A stretch of 34,238 nucleotides of DNA from Synergistaceae bacterium (GTDB lineage Bacteria > Synergistota > Synergistia > Synergistales > Synergistaceae): the NCBI GenBank assembly GCA_030533085.1, contig JAUNJZ010000027.1, positions 1 through 34,238 on the forward strand, written 5' to 3'. The notes under the pieces are model-generated. The model did not search any database, was not told the DNA's origin, and saw nothing but the letters and a program-made list of their open reading frames with translations. The translations under genes were made by a program, and so were the position numbers. Positions 1 through 7,307 of the stretch are shown in pieces (positions within the stretch are counted from its first letter, which is position 1; each line of letters begins with the position of its first letter).

Positions 1-54
1 ATTATTAAAGCGAACTGTGAATTTATGATGCCGGCGGGGCTGGAGGTAGCGTAG
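1..54 (+). CDS. C-terminal end of an upstream gene (partial)
   Basis: Reading frame 1 is open from the window edge to a TAG at 52-54 and encodes 17 residues ending GLEVA. The stop lies between the ribosome binding site and the start of the next gene, the tight packing usual in phage operons. Too little is visible to identify a family. It could also be chance, because an open frame of this length is weak evidence. Confidence 0.35.
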   Translation: MIKANCEFMMPAGLEVA

Positions 55-56
55 AA

Positions 57-842
57 ATGCTGCGCGAAAACACTCTTTTCGGAGTACGGGATAAAGTACA
101 AGAGGCACTAACATTGCTCCGCGAGCATGAACCACCGGAGGGGTATTATACGGCTTATAGCGGTGGCAAAGACAGCACCGTTATTCTTGACCTTGTGCGG
201 CAAAGCGGCTGTAAGTACGACGCACACTATAACGTAACCACCGTCGATCCGCCGGAGCTTATTTACTTCATACGCACTCAACCAGAAATAATATGGAATA
301 GACCCAAAATATCTATGTGGGACTTAATTGTCAAAGAAAAGTATCCTCCTACAAGAAGATTACGATATTGTTGCCGTCATTTGAAAGAGCGTGAAGGTGA
401 GGGGCGTTTTGTTGTTACAGGCATAAGGTCTGCTGAAAGTGTAAAGCGTAAGAAAAGAGAAAAATTTGAAAGAGATAGGCATGACCCAGCAAGGAGATAC
501 TTACATGTAATTTTTGATTGGAGTACGGCAGAGGTCTGGCAGTATATTCGCGACAATCATTTACCATACTGTTCTTTGTACGATGAAGGTTTCCGGCGTT
601 TGGGTTGCATCTGTTGCCCTATGGGCGGTTGGCGACACATGTCTAAGGAAGCGGAGCGGTGGCCTAAATATAAAGCTCTGTACATTAAAGCGTTTGACAG
701 GATGCTTGAAGAACGGAGCAAGAAAGGTTTATATATAGATACTCATTGGACTTCTGGGCAGGCCGTGTGGGATTGGTGGGTAACACCGAAAAAACCACAA
801 AATAATGGGCAGACTGGCATATTTGGGGGGGGGGGCTCATAA
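57..842 (+). CDS. PAPS-reductase-family PP-loop protein with CC/CxxC cysteines
   Basis: This 261-residue protein has the N-type ATP pyrophosphatase PP-loop YSGGKDST (residues 34-41), typical of the phosphoadenosine phosphosulfate reductase/DndC superfamily. It also carries C105-C106 and, 77 residues later, C184-x-x-C187. That spacing resembles the CC-X80-CxxC ligands of [4Fe-4S] APS reductases and DndC-like enzymes. Phage members of this family have no settled role. Sulfur activation for nucleic-acid modification is an inference, supported here only by the adjoining DNA methyltransferase. The start ATG is preceded by GGAGGT at 42-47 (9-nt spacing). The C-terminus is low complexity because an 11-G tract encodes GGGG just before the stop. 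The stop TAA abuts the next ATG directly. Confidence 0.85.
   Translation: MLRENTLFGVRDKVQEALTLLREHEPPEGYYTAYSGGKDSTVILDLVRQSGCKYDAHYNVTTVDPPELIYFIRTQPEIIWNRPKISMWDLIVKEKYPPTRRLRYCCRHLKEREGEGRFVVTGIRSAESVKRKKREKFERDRHDPARRYLHVIFDWSTAEVWQYIRDNHLPYCSLYDEGFRRLGCICCPMGGWRHMSKEAERWPKYKALYIKAFDRMLEERSKKGLYIDTHWTSGQAVWDWWVTPKKPQNNGQTGIFGGGGS
825..835 (+). repeat. 11-nt poly-G tract at gene junction
   Basis: Eleven consecutive Gs lie in the last codons of the PAPS-reductase-like gene and end 7 nt before the ATG of the methyltransferase. No better Shine-Dalgarno is visible for that methyltransferase, so the tract may act as its ribosome binding site. G tracts of this length are prone to slippage. Confidence 0.9.
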
Positions 843-1856
843 ATGATATACACTGGCGATGCGTTAAAAATCACGAAAACACTGCCCAGCGAATCAGTGC
901 ATTGTGTCGTCACCTCGCCTCCTTATTACGGACTCCGCGATTATGGCGTCGCGGGGCAGATTGGCCTAGAGGCGACGCCCGAAGAGTATATCTCACGGCT
1001 TGTGCAGGTTTTCGACGAGGTAAAAAGGGTACTGCGCGGAGACGGTACCCTCTGGCTTAACCTCGGCGATAGTTATTACGGCAGTGGCAAAGGGGCAGCG
1101 AAGTATCCTGAGAATGCAAAACAATATAAACAGAGCACCAATCGGGGTACGGTAGATTGTCCAAACACCGTTATCTCGTCACGCGGTTCTGCTAAAAACC
1201 TGATGGGCATACCGTGGCGTGTCGCCCTTGCCCTCCAAGCGGATGGCTGGAACCTGAGGCAGGATATCATTTGGGCGAAGCCGAATCCTATGCCAGAGAG
1301 CGCGACAGATCGCTGCACTAAGAGCCATGAGTACATATTTCTCCTCTCGAAGAACCGGAAGTATTACTTCGATGCAAAGGCGATCAGCGAGCCAGTTGCG
1401 GATACGACCGTTGCGCGTTGTAAGCAGGATATCGGAAATCAGTGCGGCGGTGAAAAAATGCCCGAAAAAACACCCCCGATGAAAGTATCGCTTCCGAGGT
1501 ACGGCGGCAAGAAATATACCCAATATCCAGATACGTTCTTTCGCACGAAAAGCGGCGGCGCATATGATATCCGTGACGGGCGGCGAAATAAGCGCTCTGT
1601 CTGGACGGTTTCCACAGTCCCTTTTAAAGAGGCTCACTTCGCCACCTTTCCACCGGAATCAATTCGCCCCTGCATACTGGCGGGATGTCCTGTCGGCGAA
1701 ACTGTACTCGACCCGTTTTTTGGCGCAGGCACAGTGGGCGTCGTTTGCTGCGAAGAATCTCGTAAATATATCGGCATAGAAATAAATCCGAGGTATGTTG
1801 AGATTGCGAAAAAGAGGTGTGCTGCAACAGAGCGGTCAGGAAGGTTGGTAATATGA
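843..1856 (+). CDS. beta-class DNA methyltransferase (N4-cytosine or N6-adenine)
   Basis: This 337-residue protein shows catalytic motif IV as TSPPYYG (residues 24-30) near the N-terminus and the AdoMet-binding motif I as DPFFGAGT (about 290-297) near the C-terminus. The order IV then I defines the beta class of amino-methyltransferases. TSPPY, rather than DPPY, is more common in N4-cytosine enzymes, but the target base is not proven. No restriction endonuclease is visible beside it, so it is probably an orphan phage methylase that protects phage DNA from host restriction. It starts immediately after the stop of the PAPS-reductase-like gene, which suggests translational coupling. The middle of the protein (about 60-250) is probably the target-recognition region. 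Confidence 0.88.
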   Translation: MIYTGDALKITKTLPSESVHCVVTSPPYYGLRDYGVAGQIGLEATPEEYISRLVQVFDEVKRVLRGDGTLWLNLGDSYYGSGKGAAKYPENAKQYKQSTNRGTVDCPNTVISSRGSAKNLMGIPWRVALALQADGWNLRQDIIWAKPNPMPESATDRCTKSHEYIFLLSKNRKYYFDAKAISEPVADTTVARCKQDIGNQCGGEKMPEKTPPMKVSLPRYGGKKYTQYPDTFFRTKSGGAYDIRDGRRNKRSVWTVSTVPFKEAHFATFPPESIRPCILAGCPVGETVLDPFFGAGTVGVVCCEESRKYIGIEINPRYVEIAKKRCAATERSGRLVI

Positions 1857-1907
1857 AGCGTTGCGCCCGGAGGATATAGACAGAATGCGTAAAAGGAGAT
1901 GCAAGGA

Positions 1908-2858
1908 ATGAACAGTCAAGCTAAAATGTCTGATGAAGAAGTTATAAATGTGACCGATGGCAAAATAGAAGACGGGCGGAGCGGCTTCTGGTTCTGCATC
2001 CTCGATATCGATGTCATGCAGAACAAAGAACTTTCTTTTTTTGCGCGCGGCATCTATGCGCTGTTGGCAACTTATGTCAACACGAAAGACAGATCGTGGT
2101 GTCTGAAAATAGATACGATCGCCGAGGTTGCCGGCATCAGCCGGCGACAGACGCAGTATGCCCTTAAAGAGTTAGCTGAGAGAGGGTATATTGAAGTATC
2201 CACCGTGTTTGAGGGCGGTCGTCAGAAGGCATCGAAGTACACGCTTATTGGGCATGACGCTGTACAAAAGTTCACAGAAGAAGACGCCCCAAAAGATATA
2301 GAGTGCACCACATGCACCCCTGAAAACGGTATAGGGTGCACCACATGCACCCCCGGGGGTGCATGTGGTGCACACCGTTTACTAAAGCCCTTATTTACTA
2401 TAACCAAAGATAAAGATATGTCTGTTGATCCTCCTGAAAATCCTGAAAAGAAAAAGGCGGAAAGGGCAAAGACGGATTACTCCGCGGAGTTTGAAAACTT
2501 CTGGAAGGAGTACCCCCACTACAGCCGGCGTAAAAGCGCGGCTTACTCCGAGTGGCGGCGTCTTTTGAAATTAAAGATCGCCCCTGATGTGCTGATCAGG
2601 GCAGCTAAACGATATGCCAGCGAATGCCGCGCGCAATGCACGGAAAAAAAATATACGCTCCACGCCGCCTCTTTTCTTGGGCCCAAAAAAGAAGCATGGC
2701 GGGACTACATTGGGCCGGAAATACAGATGGGGCGCGAAATAAACGACGATATTGACATTGAGAAATTTCGGATGGAAAGGGGACAGATAGATGCAATTGC
2801 ATACGAGCGAGCACGCAGGGGGCTTAGTCAGAAGGCTCAATCAAGCGCTGGAAGCTAG
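1908..2858 (+). CDS. phage replication initiator/organizer with helix-turn-helix domain
   Basis: The N-terminal part (about residues 20-110) resembles phage winged-helix replication proteins: a FWF...D/VM...L...A..IYALLATYVN stretch, then an HTH of the type IDTIAEVAGISRRQTQYALKELAERGYI. The middle (about 130-160) is low complexity with repeated CTTCTP, encoded by the iteron array inside the gene. The C-terminal part (about 185-300, FENFWKEYP...RRKSAAYSEWRRL) matches the helical C-terminal segment of phage DnaD-like/replisome organizer proteins. The gene precedes a DnaC-like loader, the usual O-P type pairing. I chose ATG 1908 because AAAAGGAG (1891-1898) lies 9 nt upstream; the in-frame ATG at 1899 touches that site. 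The end overlaps the next gene by 68 bp. Confidence 0.8.
   Translation: MNSQAKMSDEEVINVTDGKIEDGRSGFWFCILDIDVMQNKELSFFARGIYALLATYVNTKDRSWCLKIDTIAEVAGISRRQTQYALKELAERGYIEVSTVFEGGRQKASKYTLIGHDAVQKFTEEDAPKDIECTTCTPENGIGCTTCTPGGACGAHRLLKPLFTITKDKDMSVDPPENPEKKKAERAKTDYSAEFENFWKEYPHYSRRKSAAYSEWRRLLKLKIAPDVLIRAAKRYASECRAQCTEKKYTLHAASFLGPKKEAWRDYIGPEIQMGREINDDIDIEKFRMERGQIDAIAYERARRGLSQKAQSSAGS
2303..2373 (+). repeat. iteron array with perfect palindrome, candidate replication origin
   Basis: The 18-mer GTGCACCACATGCACCCC occurs at 2303-2320 and again at 2336-2353. Its reverse complement completes a perfect 38-bp palindrome with 19-nt arms at 2336-2354 and 2355-2373. The array lies inside the replication initiator gene and is followed by an AT-rich stretch (about 2380-2430). 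That is the same architecture as the lambda origin within gene O. The origin role is inferred from position and structure. Confidence 0.75.
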
Positions 2859-3573
2859 AGAGCGAATTATCAGATGGGCAGGAGATAACATTCGGGAATG
2901 TCATTTTGACTGCGATGCCAATGGTAAACTTACGGTCGCTCCCACCGAGTCGGATGACGAATATCGTGTGTTCTGTCCACTGCTGACGCAGGAATGTCCT
3001 CGGGGGAAAGAATTTTTATCTCAAATCGCCGGCATAGCCTTGAAGAGCCTGCCTGGCGATATACCGACCATTTTCCGAGCGGCATTACCGAATCCCAAAG
3101 ATACAGATGCCCTATACGGCGCGTTTCGGTGGAATGGCAAGGGGTTTCTTTACCTGCACGGCGATACGGGTACAGGGAAGTCATTCGCCGCCGCGTGGCG
3201 TATTTACAACGATACCCACAGGCGTCTTTTGGAATATTGGGACAGCCCCGCGTTATGGGCCGAAAACGCATCCTGCTCGGCTTCCTGGCTCTCTGCGTAC
3301 GCCGTGTGCATGGAGAGGGCGAACCTTTACGCGGCGGAATCCGCGCCTTTGTTGGTACTTGATGATTTGGGATGCGAGCTTGAATCCCGCGCCAACGCAG
3401 CGACGCTGAACGAGCTTATAGGCGTGCGTTATAATTTCGGACGCCCAACGATTATCACTTCAAATTTAACGATGTCGGAGTTCAGCAAGAGGTATCAATC
3501 CCGGATGTATGAGCGAGTGCTTCAGTCGAATAACATCATAGATACCGGAAAAGAAAGCATGCGGCTGCTTTAA
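2791..3573 (+). CDS. DnaC-like helicase loader, AAA+ ATPase
   Basis: This 260-residue protein has Walker A GDTGTGKS (124-131), Walker B LLVLDD (187-192), a sensor-1-like IITSNL (221-226) and an arginine-finger-like SRMYER (237-242). These belong to the DnaC/IstB-like AAA+ family. Members load a replicative DnaB helicase on single-stranded DNA. No DnaB is encoded in the window, so it probably recruits the host helicase. The N-terminal part contains cysteines (C38, C41, C62, C70) that may form a metal-binding element. The gene starts inside the preceding initiator gene in another frame, with AAAGGGGA about 7 nt upstream of the ATG. Confidence 0.85.
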   Translation: MQLHTSEHAGGLVRRLNQALEARERIIRWAGDNIRECHFDCDANGKLTVAPTESDDEYRVFCPLLTQECPRGKEFLSQIAGIALKSLPGDIPTIFRAALPNPKDTDALYGAFRWNGKGFLYLHGDTGTGKSFAAAWRIYNDTHRRLLEYWDSPALWAENASCSASWLSAYAVCMERANLYAAESAPLLVLDDLGCELESRANAATLNELIGVRYNFGRPTIITSNLTMSEFSKRYQSRMYERVLQSNNIIDTGKESMRLL

Positions 3574-3590
3574 CGCCAGAAAGGGATATT

Positions 3591-4121
3591 ATGCCGGATA
3601 CACCGACTCTAACGGAAGTGATAAATTTAATAAAATTCATAGTTAACAATTTCGACGATGGTCTGGCGATACTGTTGGGGCGAGCCGAGCCGCCGTCCGC
3701 AGCAGAAATGTATGATAAGAAATGTAAGTGTCAATCCGATTACGGTGTGCGCATCGCCGGCGGCGAGAACCTCCCGAAGCCGCAGGTCATGTTGGAAACA
3801 GTCCATGAAGAGATAATTCATAAGCTGGGCGGCTGGCAGCACATCACAAACACCTTTAACTATTACCGCCGTTTGTATCCAGAGACATGGTTGCTTTTTG
3901 AGATGAGCTCCCTTTTTGTGCGCCCCGGCGGCATGATAAGAGACGGTAAGGGCGGAGCGACGAAGATGATCAGCCAGAAATTCAACGGTATCACAGCCAA
4001 GACACAGCGCCGCCGCCGTGACGCATACATAAGAACTATCGCTTTATTTTTAATTACAAGGCCGCTGGATGACAAATTCAGATTATACGACGACCCCGCG
4101 TTGTATCAAAAATTGAATTAG
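3591..4121 (+). CDS. hypothetical phage protein
   Basis: This 176-residue soluble protein was not recognised. It is rich in charged residues towards the C-terminus, with an Arg run near KTQRRRRDAY that could contact nucleic acid. It has no signal peptide or membrane segment. A plausible Shine-Dalgarno (AAAGGGAT) precedes ATG 3591. The gene sits 17 bp after the helicase loader in the same direction, so it is probably part of the early replication operon. Its function is unknown. Confidence 0.7.
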   Translation: MPDTPTLTEVINLIKFIVNNFDDGLAILLGRAEPPSAAEMYDKKCKCQSDYGVRIAGGENLPKPQVMLETVHEEIIHKLGGWQHITNTFNYYRRLYPETWLLFEMSSLFVRPGGMIRDGKGGATKMISQKFNGITAKTQRRRRDAYIRTIALFLITRPLDDKFRLYDDPALYQKLN

Positions 4122-4149
4122 CAAAATTTAAGTGTCCTCACTAAGGCTC

Positions 4150-4177
4150 TTGCTATGTCCTTGTCAAGGGATATAAT
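4150..4177 (+). promoter_or_regulatory. candidate sigma70-type promoter
   Basis: TTGCTA (4150-4155), a 16-bp spacer and a perfect TATAAT (4172-4177) lie in the gap between 3591-4121 and 4280-4501. A strong hairpin terminator follows about 50 bp downstream. The promoter would therefore make either a short RNA or an attenuated leader for the recombinase operon. This is a pattern match only. Confidence 0.45.
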
Positions 4178-4224
4178 ATTATCATTCAGGCGAATTGCGG
4201 GACAATCACATGCAGAGAATATAT

Positions 4225-4250
4225 CGCCGTCCGCGGAGGACGGCATTTTT
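4225..4250 (+). terminator. intrinsic terminator
   Basis: GCCGTCC (4226-4232) pairs with GGACGGC (4238-4244) around a short loop and is followed by five Ts (4246-4250). It lies between the replication genes and the recombinase operon. Confidence 0.75.
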
Positions 4251-4279
4251 AATGCCCCCACTTTTGAGAGGTCGGTGTT

Positions 4280-4501
4280 ATGATGGCAGATGTGGAGCGA
4301 GAAGTTGTAATATGGGGTCGTATGTATGGCCGCCGCTGGAAAGCAGGCAGCTCAAATGCCTTTTATTCTCCCATCCCTCACGGCGCGATTCCGATAGTAA
4401 GATGCTGTGAGTGCGATAAAAAAATCATGATGAAGTGGATACAAAAGCGCTTGGACCGTAAGTGGCCGATAGACAAGATAAGGGCAGCGTGTGAGGCATG
4501 A
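4280..4501 (+). CDS. small hypothetical protein upstream of recombinase
   Basis: A 73-residue protein that starts with two adjacent ATG codons (4280 and 4283). It contains CCECDKK (a CxxC-like pair) and ends in a basic helix-like segment (KWIQKRLDRKWPIDKIRAACEA). Its stop overlaps the start of the tyrosine recombinase by 4 nt (ATGA), so translation of the two is probably coupled. Small partners of phage recombinases are often directionality or DNA-binding factors, but nothing here proves that. The GAGAGGT upstream is a modest Shine-Dalgarno. Confidence 0.6.
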   Translation: MMADVEREVVIWGRMYGRRWKAGSSNAFYSPIPHGAIPIVRCCECDKKIMMKWIQKRLDRKWPIDKIRAACEA

Positions 4502-5091
4502 ATCAAACTGTTCCTATCCGCACGGAACCTGAAATTCATGCTTTTCTTCGCTGCTTAAAAGGCTGGAACAGAAATTATTATATCGCAGCCCTGATTGGCA
4601 TTAATTGGGGGCTGCGGTGCAGCGATATATTGGCAATGCAAGTTGGCGATGTTATTGCCGGAGACGGAAAGCGTGTGCAAATAATAGATCGCCTTGTAGT
4701 GCGAGAAATAAAAACAGGAAAAGTAAGGCATATCTTTATAACTGATAAAATGCGGAGCGAGCTGCGCGAACACATTCGCAGTATGAAAAACTGGCGTCGC
4801 GAAACGCCTTTGGTTCTGTCGCAGAAGAAGGCGGCAGGAGGGAAGTTTAAGGCACTGTCCAGACAGCAGCTGTGGCACGTTATATCTGTCGCGGCCGCGT
4901 TAGTCGGTATCTCGGGGGAAATCGGAACTCACTCCTTGCGTAAGACGTATGCATATCAGGCATGGCGTAATGGCACACGGGTAGATGTGATACAAAAAGA
5001 ATTCGGCCATGTAAACATAGAGACAACGCATCGTTATGCTATGATTCCAATCAAAGAGCAGGAAGAAATCTATCGCAGAGTTAATTTCTAA
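4498..5091 (+). CDS. tyrosine recombinase, catalytic domain only
   Basis: This 197-residue protein has the full tyrosine recombinase signature: Arg40 in GLRCSDIL, the box II H145-S-L-R148 (HSLRKT), H171 (FGHVNIETT) and the nucleophile Y180 (HRYAMI). It lacks most of the N-terminal SAM-like core-binding domain of standard integrases, which run to about 350 residues. Such short enzymes could resolve multimers, invert DNA or act with a partner. Its location inside the genome, not at the tRNA-side end, argues that it may not be the main integrase. It overlaps the upstream small gene by 4 nt. Confidence 0.85.
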   Translation: MNQTVPIRTEPEIHAFLRCLKGWNRNYYIAALIGINWGLRCSDILAMQVGDVIAGDGKRVQIIDRLVVREIKTGKVRHIFITDKMRSELREHIRSMKNWRRETPLVLSQKKAAGGKFKALSRQQLWHVISVAAALVGISGEIGTHSLRKTYAYQAWRNGTRVDVIQKEFGHVNIETTHRYAMIPIKEQEEIYRRVNF

Positions 5092-5124
5092 CGCCCTTGT
5101 CGGGGCAAACCGAAACGCTTTTTC

Positions 5125-5181
5125 TGTGGATATGTGCATAAGTCGAAAAATCGCTTTAATACGCTAAATTTTTGTGGATAA
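5125..5181 (+). promoter_or_regulatory. two DnaA-box-like sites
   Basis: TGTGGATAT (5125-5133) and TGTGGATAA (5173-5181) lie in AT-rich DNA after the recombinase gene. The second is the exact complement of the consensus DnaA box TTATCCACA. They may be host DnaA sites used for regulation or replication. Two sites alone are weak support for an origin. Confidence 0.45.
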
Positions 5182-5250
5182 CTCAATTTTCAGAGCACTT
5201 TAGGATGTCAGAATTCTCGCTCAGCAGCTTGTTTTTTCGTAGTTTCGGAA

Positions 5251-5280
5251 AATCTTACACAATACTAGATATGTAAGATT
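5251..5280. promoter_or_regulatory. operator-like inverted repeat
   Basis: AATCTTACA (5251-5259) and TGTAAGATT (5272-5280) form perfect 9-bp arms separated by 12 bp. The site is in the non-coding stretch 5092-5466, upstream of the ParB-methyltransferase gene and the packaging operon. It could bind a dimeric regulator or a recombinase. The rest of the stretch (5281-5450) shows no convincing gene, although a GTG-initiated frame is open from 5296 into the following gene. Confidence 0.45.
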
Positions 5281-5466
5281 TAGACACGGGGGCTAGTGGA
5301 AGCTATGATTGACGCCAACGCTGTGGCAGACTGGGGTCATGCCGCCTGCGGGTCCTTCTGGGGCAAAGGGGGGTTGCGGGGCTGGCGAGGCGCGGGGTTT
5401 CTGTACAAAAATTCAGGTTTGCCCCCATTTCGGTTTCATACAAAGACTAAAAGGAGGGATGCGCGG

Positions 5467-6768
5467 ATGGAAATAACTTATTTGAACCCGAGTGCATTGT
5501 TACCTTATGTCAATAATTCACGCAAACATCCGGAGAAACAAATACGGAAGCTTATGGCTTCAATTCAGGAATATGGTTTTATCGTTCCTGTTTTTATCGA
5601 CCGCAGCGGCACTATTATCAAAGGAGCAGGGGCGACGGAAGCTGCTGTACGGCTTCGTCTTGATTTAATACCATGTATATACATTGATACACTGACGGAT
5701 GCGCAAAGGCGTGCGTATATTATCGCCGACAACCGCCTTGCAGAAGATTCGGAATGGGACAAAGAAACGCTTGCTGCAGAAATGTTGCGCCTTCGCGATG
5801 ATTTCGGACTGGATCTATCCATTACTGGGTTTGAAAACCGCGAGGTGTTGGCTTTGAATCTCGACGCGGTAAATGGGATGTCCCCGGAAGATGATTTGCC
5901 AGACATAGAGCCGACTACAGTTTCGCGCGCAGGCGACCTTTGGCTTTTAGGCACACACAGCATCATATGCGGAGATTGCACTGATCCCACTACGGTCGAA
6001 CGGTTGCTTGATGGTTGTCGGCCTCACCTCATGGTGACGGATCCTCCATATGGAGTCCAGTATGATCCTAAATGGCGGATGGATAATGGACTGTCGAAAT
6101 CGAAAAGGACGGGCACTGTGTTGAATGATGATCGTGCCGACTGGCGTGAGGCATGGAAATTATTTCCGGGGGACGTTGCCTATGTATGGCATGGATCGCT
6201 GCACGGCCGCACTGTTGCAGAAAGTCTCGAAGTTAACGGTTTTGTATTACGAAGCCAAATAGTATGGATTAAACCTAATTTGATACTAAGCCGAGGAGAT
6301 ATTCATTGGCAGCACGAGGTATGCTGGTATGCCGTACGCCGCGATGAGACTGCATGCCCTGAACTGCCCGGATATTGCGGCGATGACTATCAGGCCTGTT
6401 GGTATGCAGTGCGTGAAGGCGAGGTGTCTCATTGGCAGGGATCGCGGAAGGTCTCCAGCGTTTGGGAGATAGATTTCAGCGGGCAAGATGAAAAAACGAC
6501 GCATGGCACACAAAAACCGGTCGAGTGTATGCGGCGCGCTATCCTGAATAGCTCTAAAGTAAACGAAATAATCTATGACCCCTTTGCGGGATCTGGCACG
6601 ACAGTCATTGCAGCACAATCTTGTCGGCGCAGATGCCTCGCCGTAGAGTTGAGCCCTGCATATGTAGACATGTCGGTGCGGCGCTGGCAACACTACACTT
6701 CTCAGAGTGCCATACACGCAGAATCCGGAAAAACATTCGATAAATTGAGGCGGGAGCGGCGTGAGTGA
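5467..6768 (+). CDS. ParB-like domain fused to DNA methyltransferase
   Basis: Residues 1-110 resemble the ParB/Srx nuclease-like fold (LNPSALLPYVNNSRKHPEKQIRKLMASI, then a central IIKGAGATEAA in place of the usual GHRR). Residues 190-420 form a beta-class N6/N4 methyltransferase with motif IV DPPYG (192-196) and motif I DPFAGSGT (371-378). DPPY favours adenine as the target. This ParB-methylase architecture is common in phages, where it modifies phage DNA. I chose ATG 5467 (433 residues) because AAGGAGGG (5451-5458) lies at good spacing; an in-frame GTG at 5296 would add 57 residues unlike the family. The stop overlaps the start of the small terminase gene by 1 nt. Confidence 0.88.
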   Translation: MEITYLNPSALLPYVNNSRKHPEKQIRKLMASIQEYGFIVPVFIDRSGTIIKGAGATEAAVRLRLDLIPCIYIDTLTDAQRRAYIIADNRLAEDSEWDKETLAAEMLRLRDDFGLDLSITGFENREVLALNLDAVNGMSPEDDLPDIEPTTVSRAGDLWLLGTHSIICGDCTDPTTVERLLDGCRPHLMVTDPPYGVQYDPKWRMDNGLSKSKRTGTVLNDDRADWREAWKLFPGDVAYVWHGSLHGRTVAESLEVNGFVLRSQIVWIKPNLILSRGDIHWQHEVCWYAVRRDETACPELPGYCGDDYQACWYAVREGEVSHWQGSRKVSSVWEIDFSGQDEKTTHGTQKPVECMRRAILNSSKVNEIIYDPFAGSGTTVIAAQSCRRRCLAVELSPAYVDMSVRRWQHYTSQSAIHAESGKTFDKLRRERRE

Positions 6769-7307
6769 TGTCACAGGGGGGGGGCAATCTCTATTCTAAG
6801 AAAATCATAGCCGATCTTTTAAACTTATCGGAACGTCGTGTTGAGCAACTCGCACAAAAAAAAATCATCCCAAAGGCGGAGCGCGGCAAATACGACCTTG
6901 GTCCAACAGTAAAAGCTTATGTAATGTACCTGCAGCAGAAGTTGTCGGGCGGAGGCGAAGCTATTGATGTCTCCGAGTTTAAGGACAGGCTGCTCAAAGC
7001 CAGAGCGCTCGAACAGGAGGCCAAGGCCAGCCTGAGAGAACTTATGAAGCTGGAGCGCGAAGGAAAGGTAATCAATCGTGCCGAGGTTATCGAACAGTGG
7101 GTAGCGCGCTGCGTAGAACTTAAATCAGCGCTGCTTTCAATCCCTATGCGTGTCGGCTTCCGTTTCCCCGACCCAGAAGTGCGGTTGATCGTTGAAGAAG
7201 AGACGGAAAGGGCCATATATGAAATCCTTGAAACGTACAGCAGAGACGGTATCGGCAAAATGGACAGATGCGGAACTTCGGGCGCTGGCTCCACCGAAGA
7301 AGATTAG
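6768..7307 (+). CDS. terminase small subunit, Nu1-like
   Basis: This 179-residue protein begins with an HTH-type DNA-binding segment (YSKKIIADLLNLSERRVEQLAQKKIIPKAERGKYDL) like lambda Nu1, which recognises cos/pac DNA. It continues with a long helical region (about 65-150) suited to oligomerisation. The large terminase subunit follows and overlaps its 3' end. ATG 6768 overlaps the stop of the methyltransferase; an in-frame GTG sits one codon earlier. A 9-G tract at codons 3-6 means that any one-base slip would abolish the protein. Confidence 0.8.
   Translation: MSQGGGNLYSKKIIADLLNLSERRVEQLAQKKIIPKAERGKYDLGPTVKAYVMYLQQKLSGGGEAIDVSEFKDRLLKARALEQEAKASLRELMKLEREGKVINRAEVIEQWVARCVELKSALLSIPMRVGFRFPDPEVRLIVEEETERAIYEILETYSRDGIGKMDRCGTSGAGSTEED
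6776..6784 (+). repeat. 9-nt poly-G tract inside the start of the small terminase gene
   Basis: Nine consecutive Gs start within the third codon of the small terminase subunit. A length change by one base would frameshift the gene almost from its start. Confidence 0.9.

Noticed and set aside
2303-2373. Palindromic cluster considered as a CRISPR or terminator
   Set aside because: Only three copies, one inverted, inside an open coding frame, with no U run. Iteron/origin fits better.
5296-5466. N-terminal extension of the ParB-methylase from GTG 5296
   Set aside because: The extra 57 residues are Gly/Trp/Arg-rich and unlike the family, and the strong ribosome binding site is just before ATG 5467.
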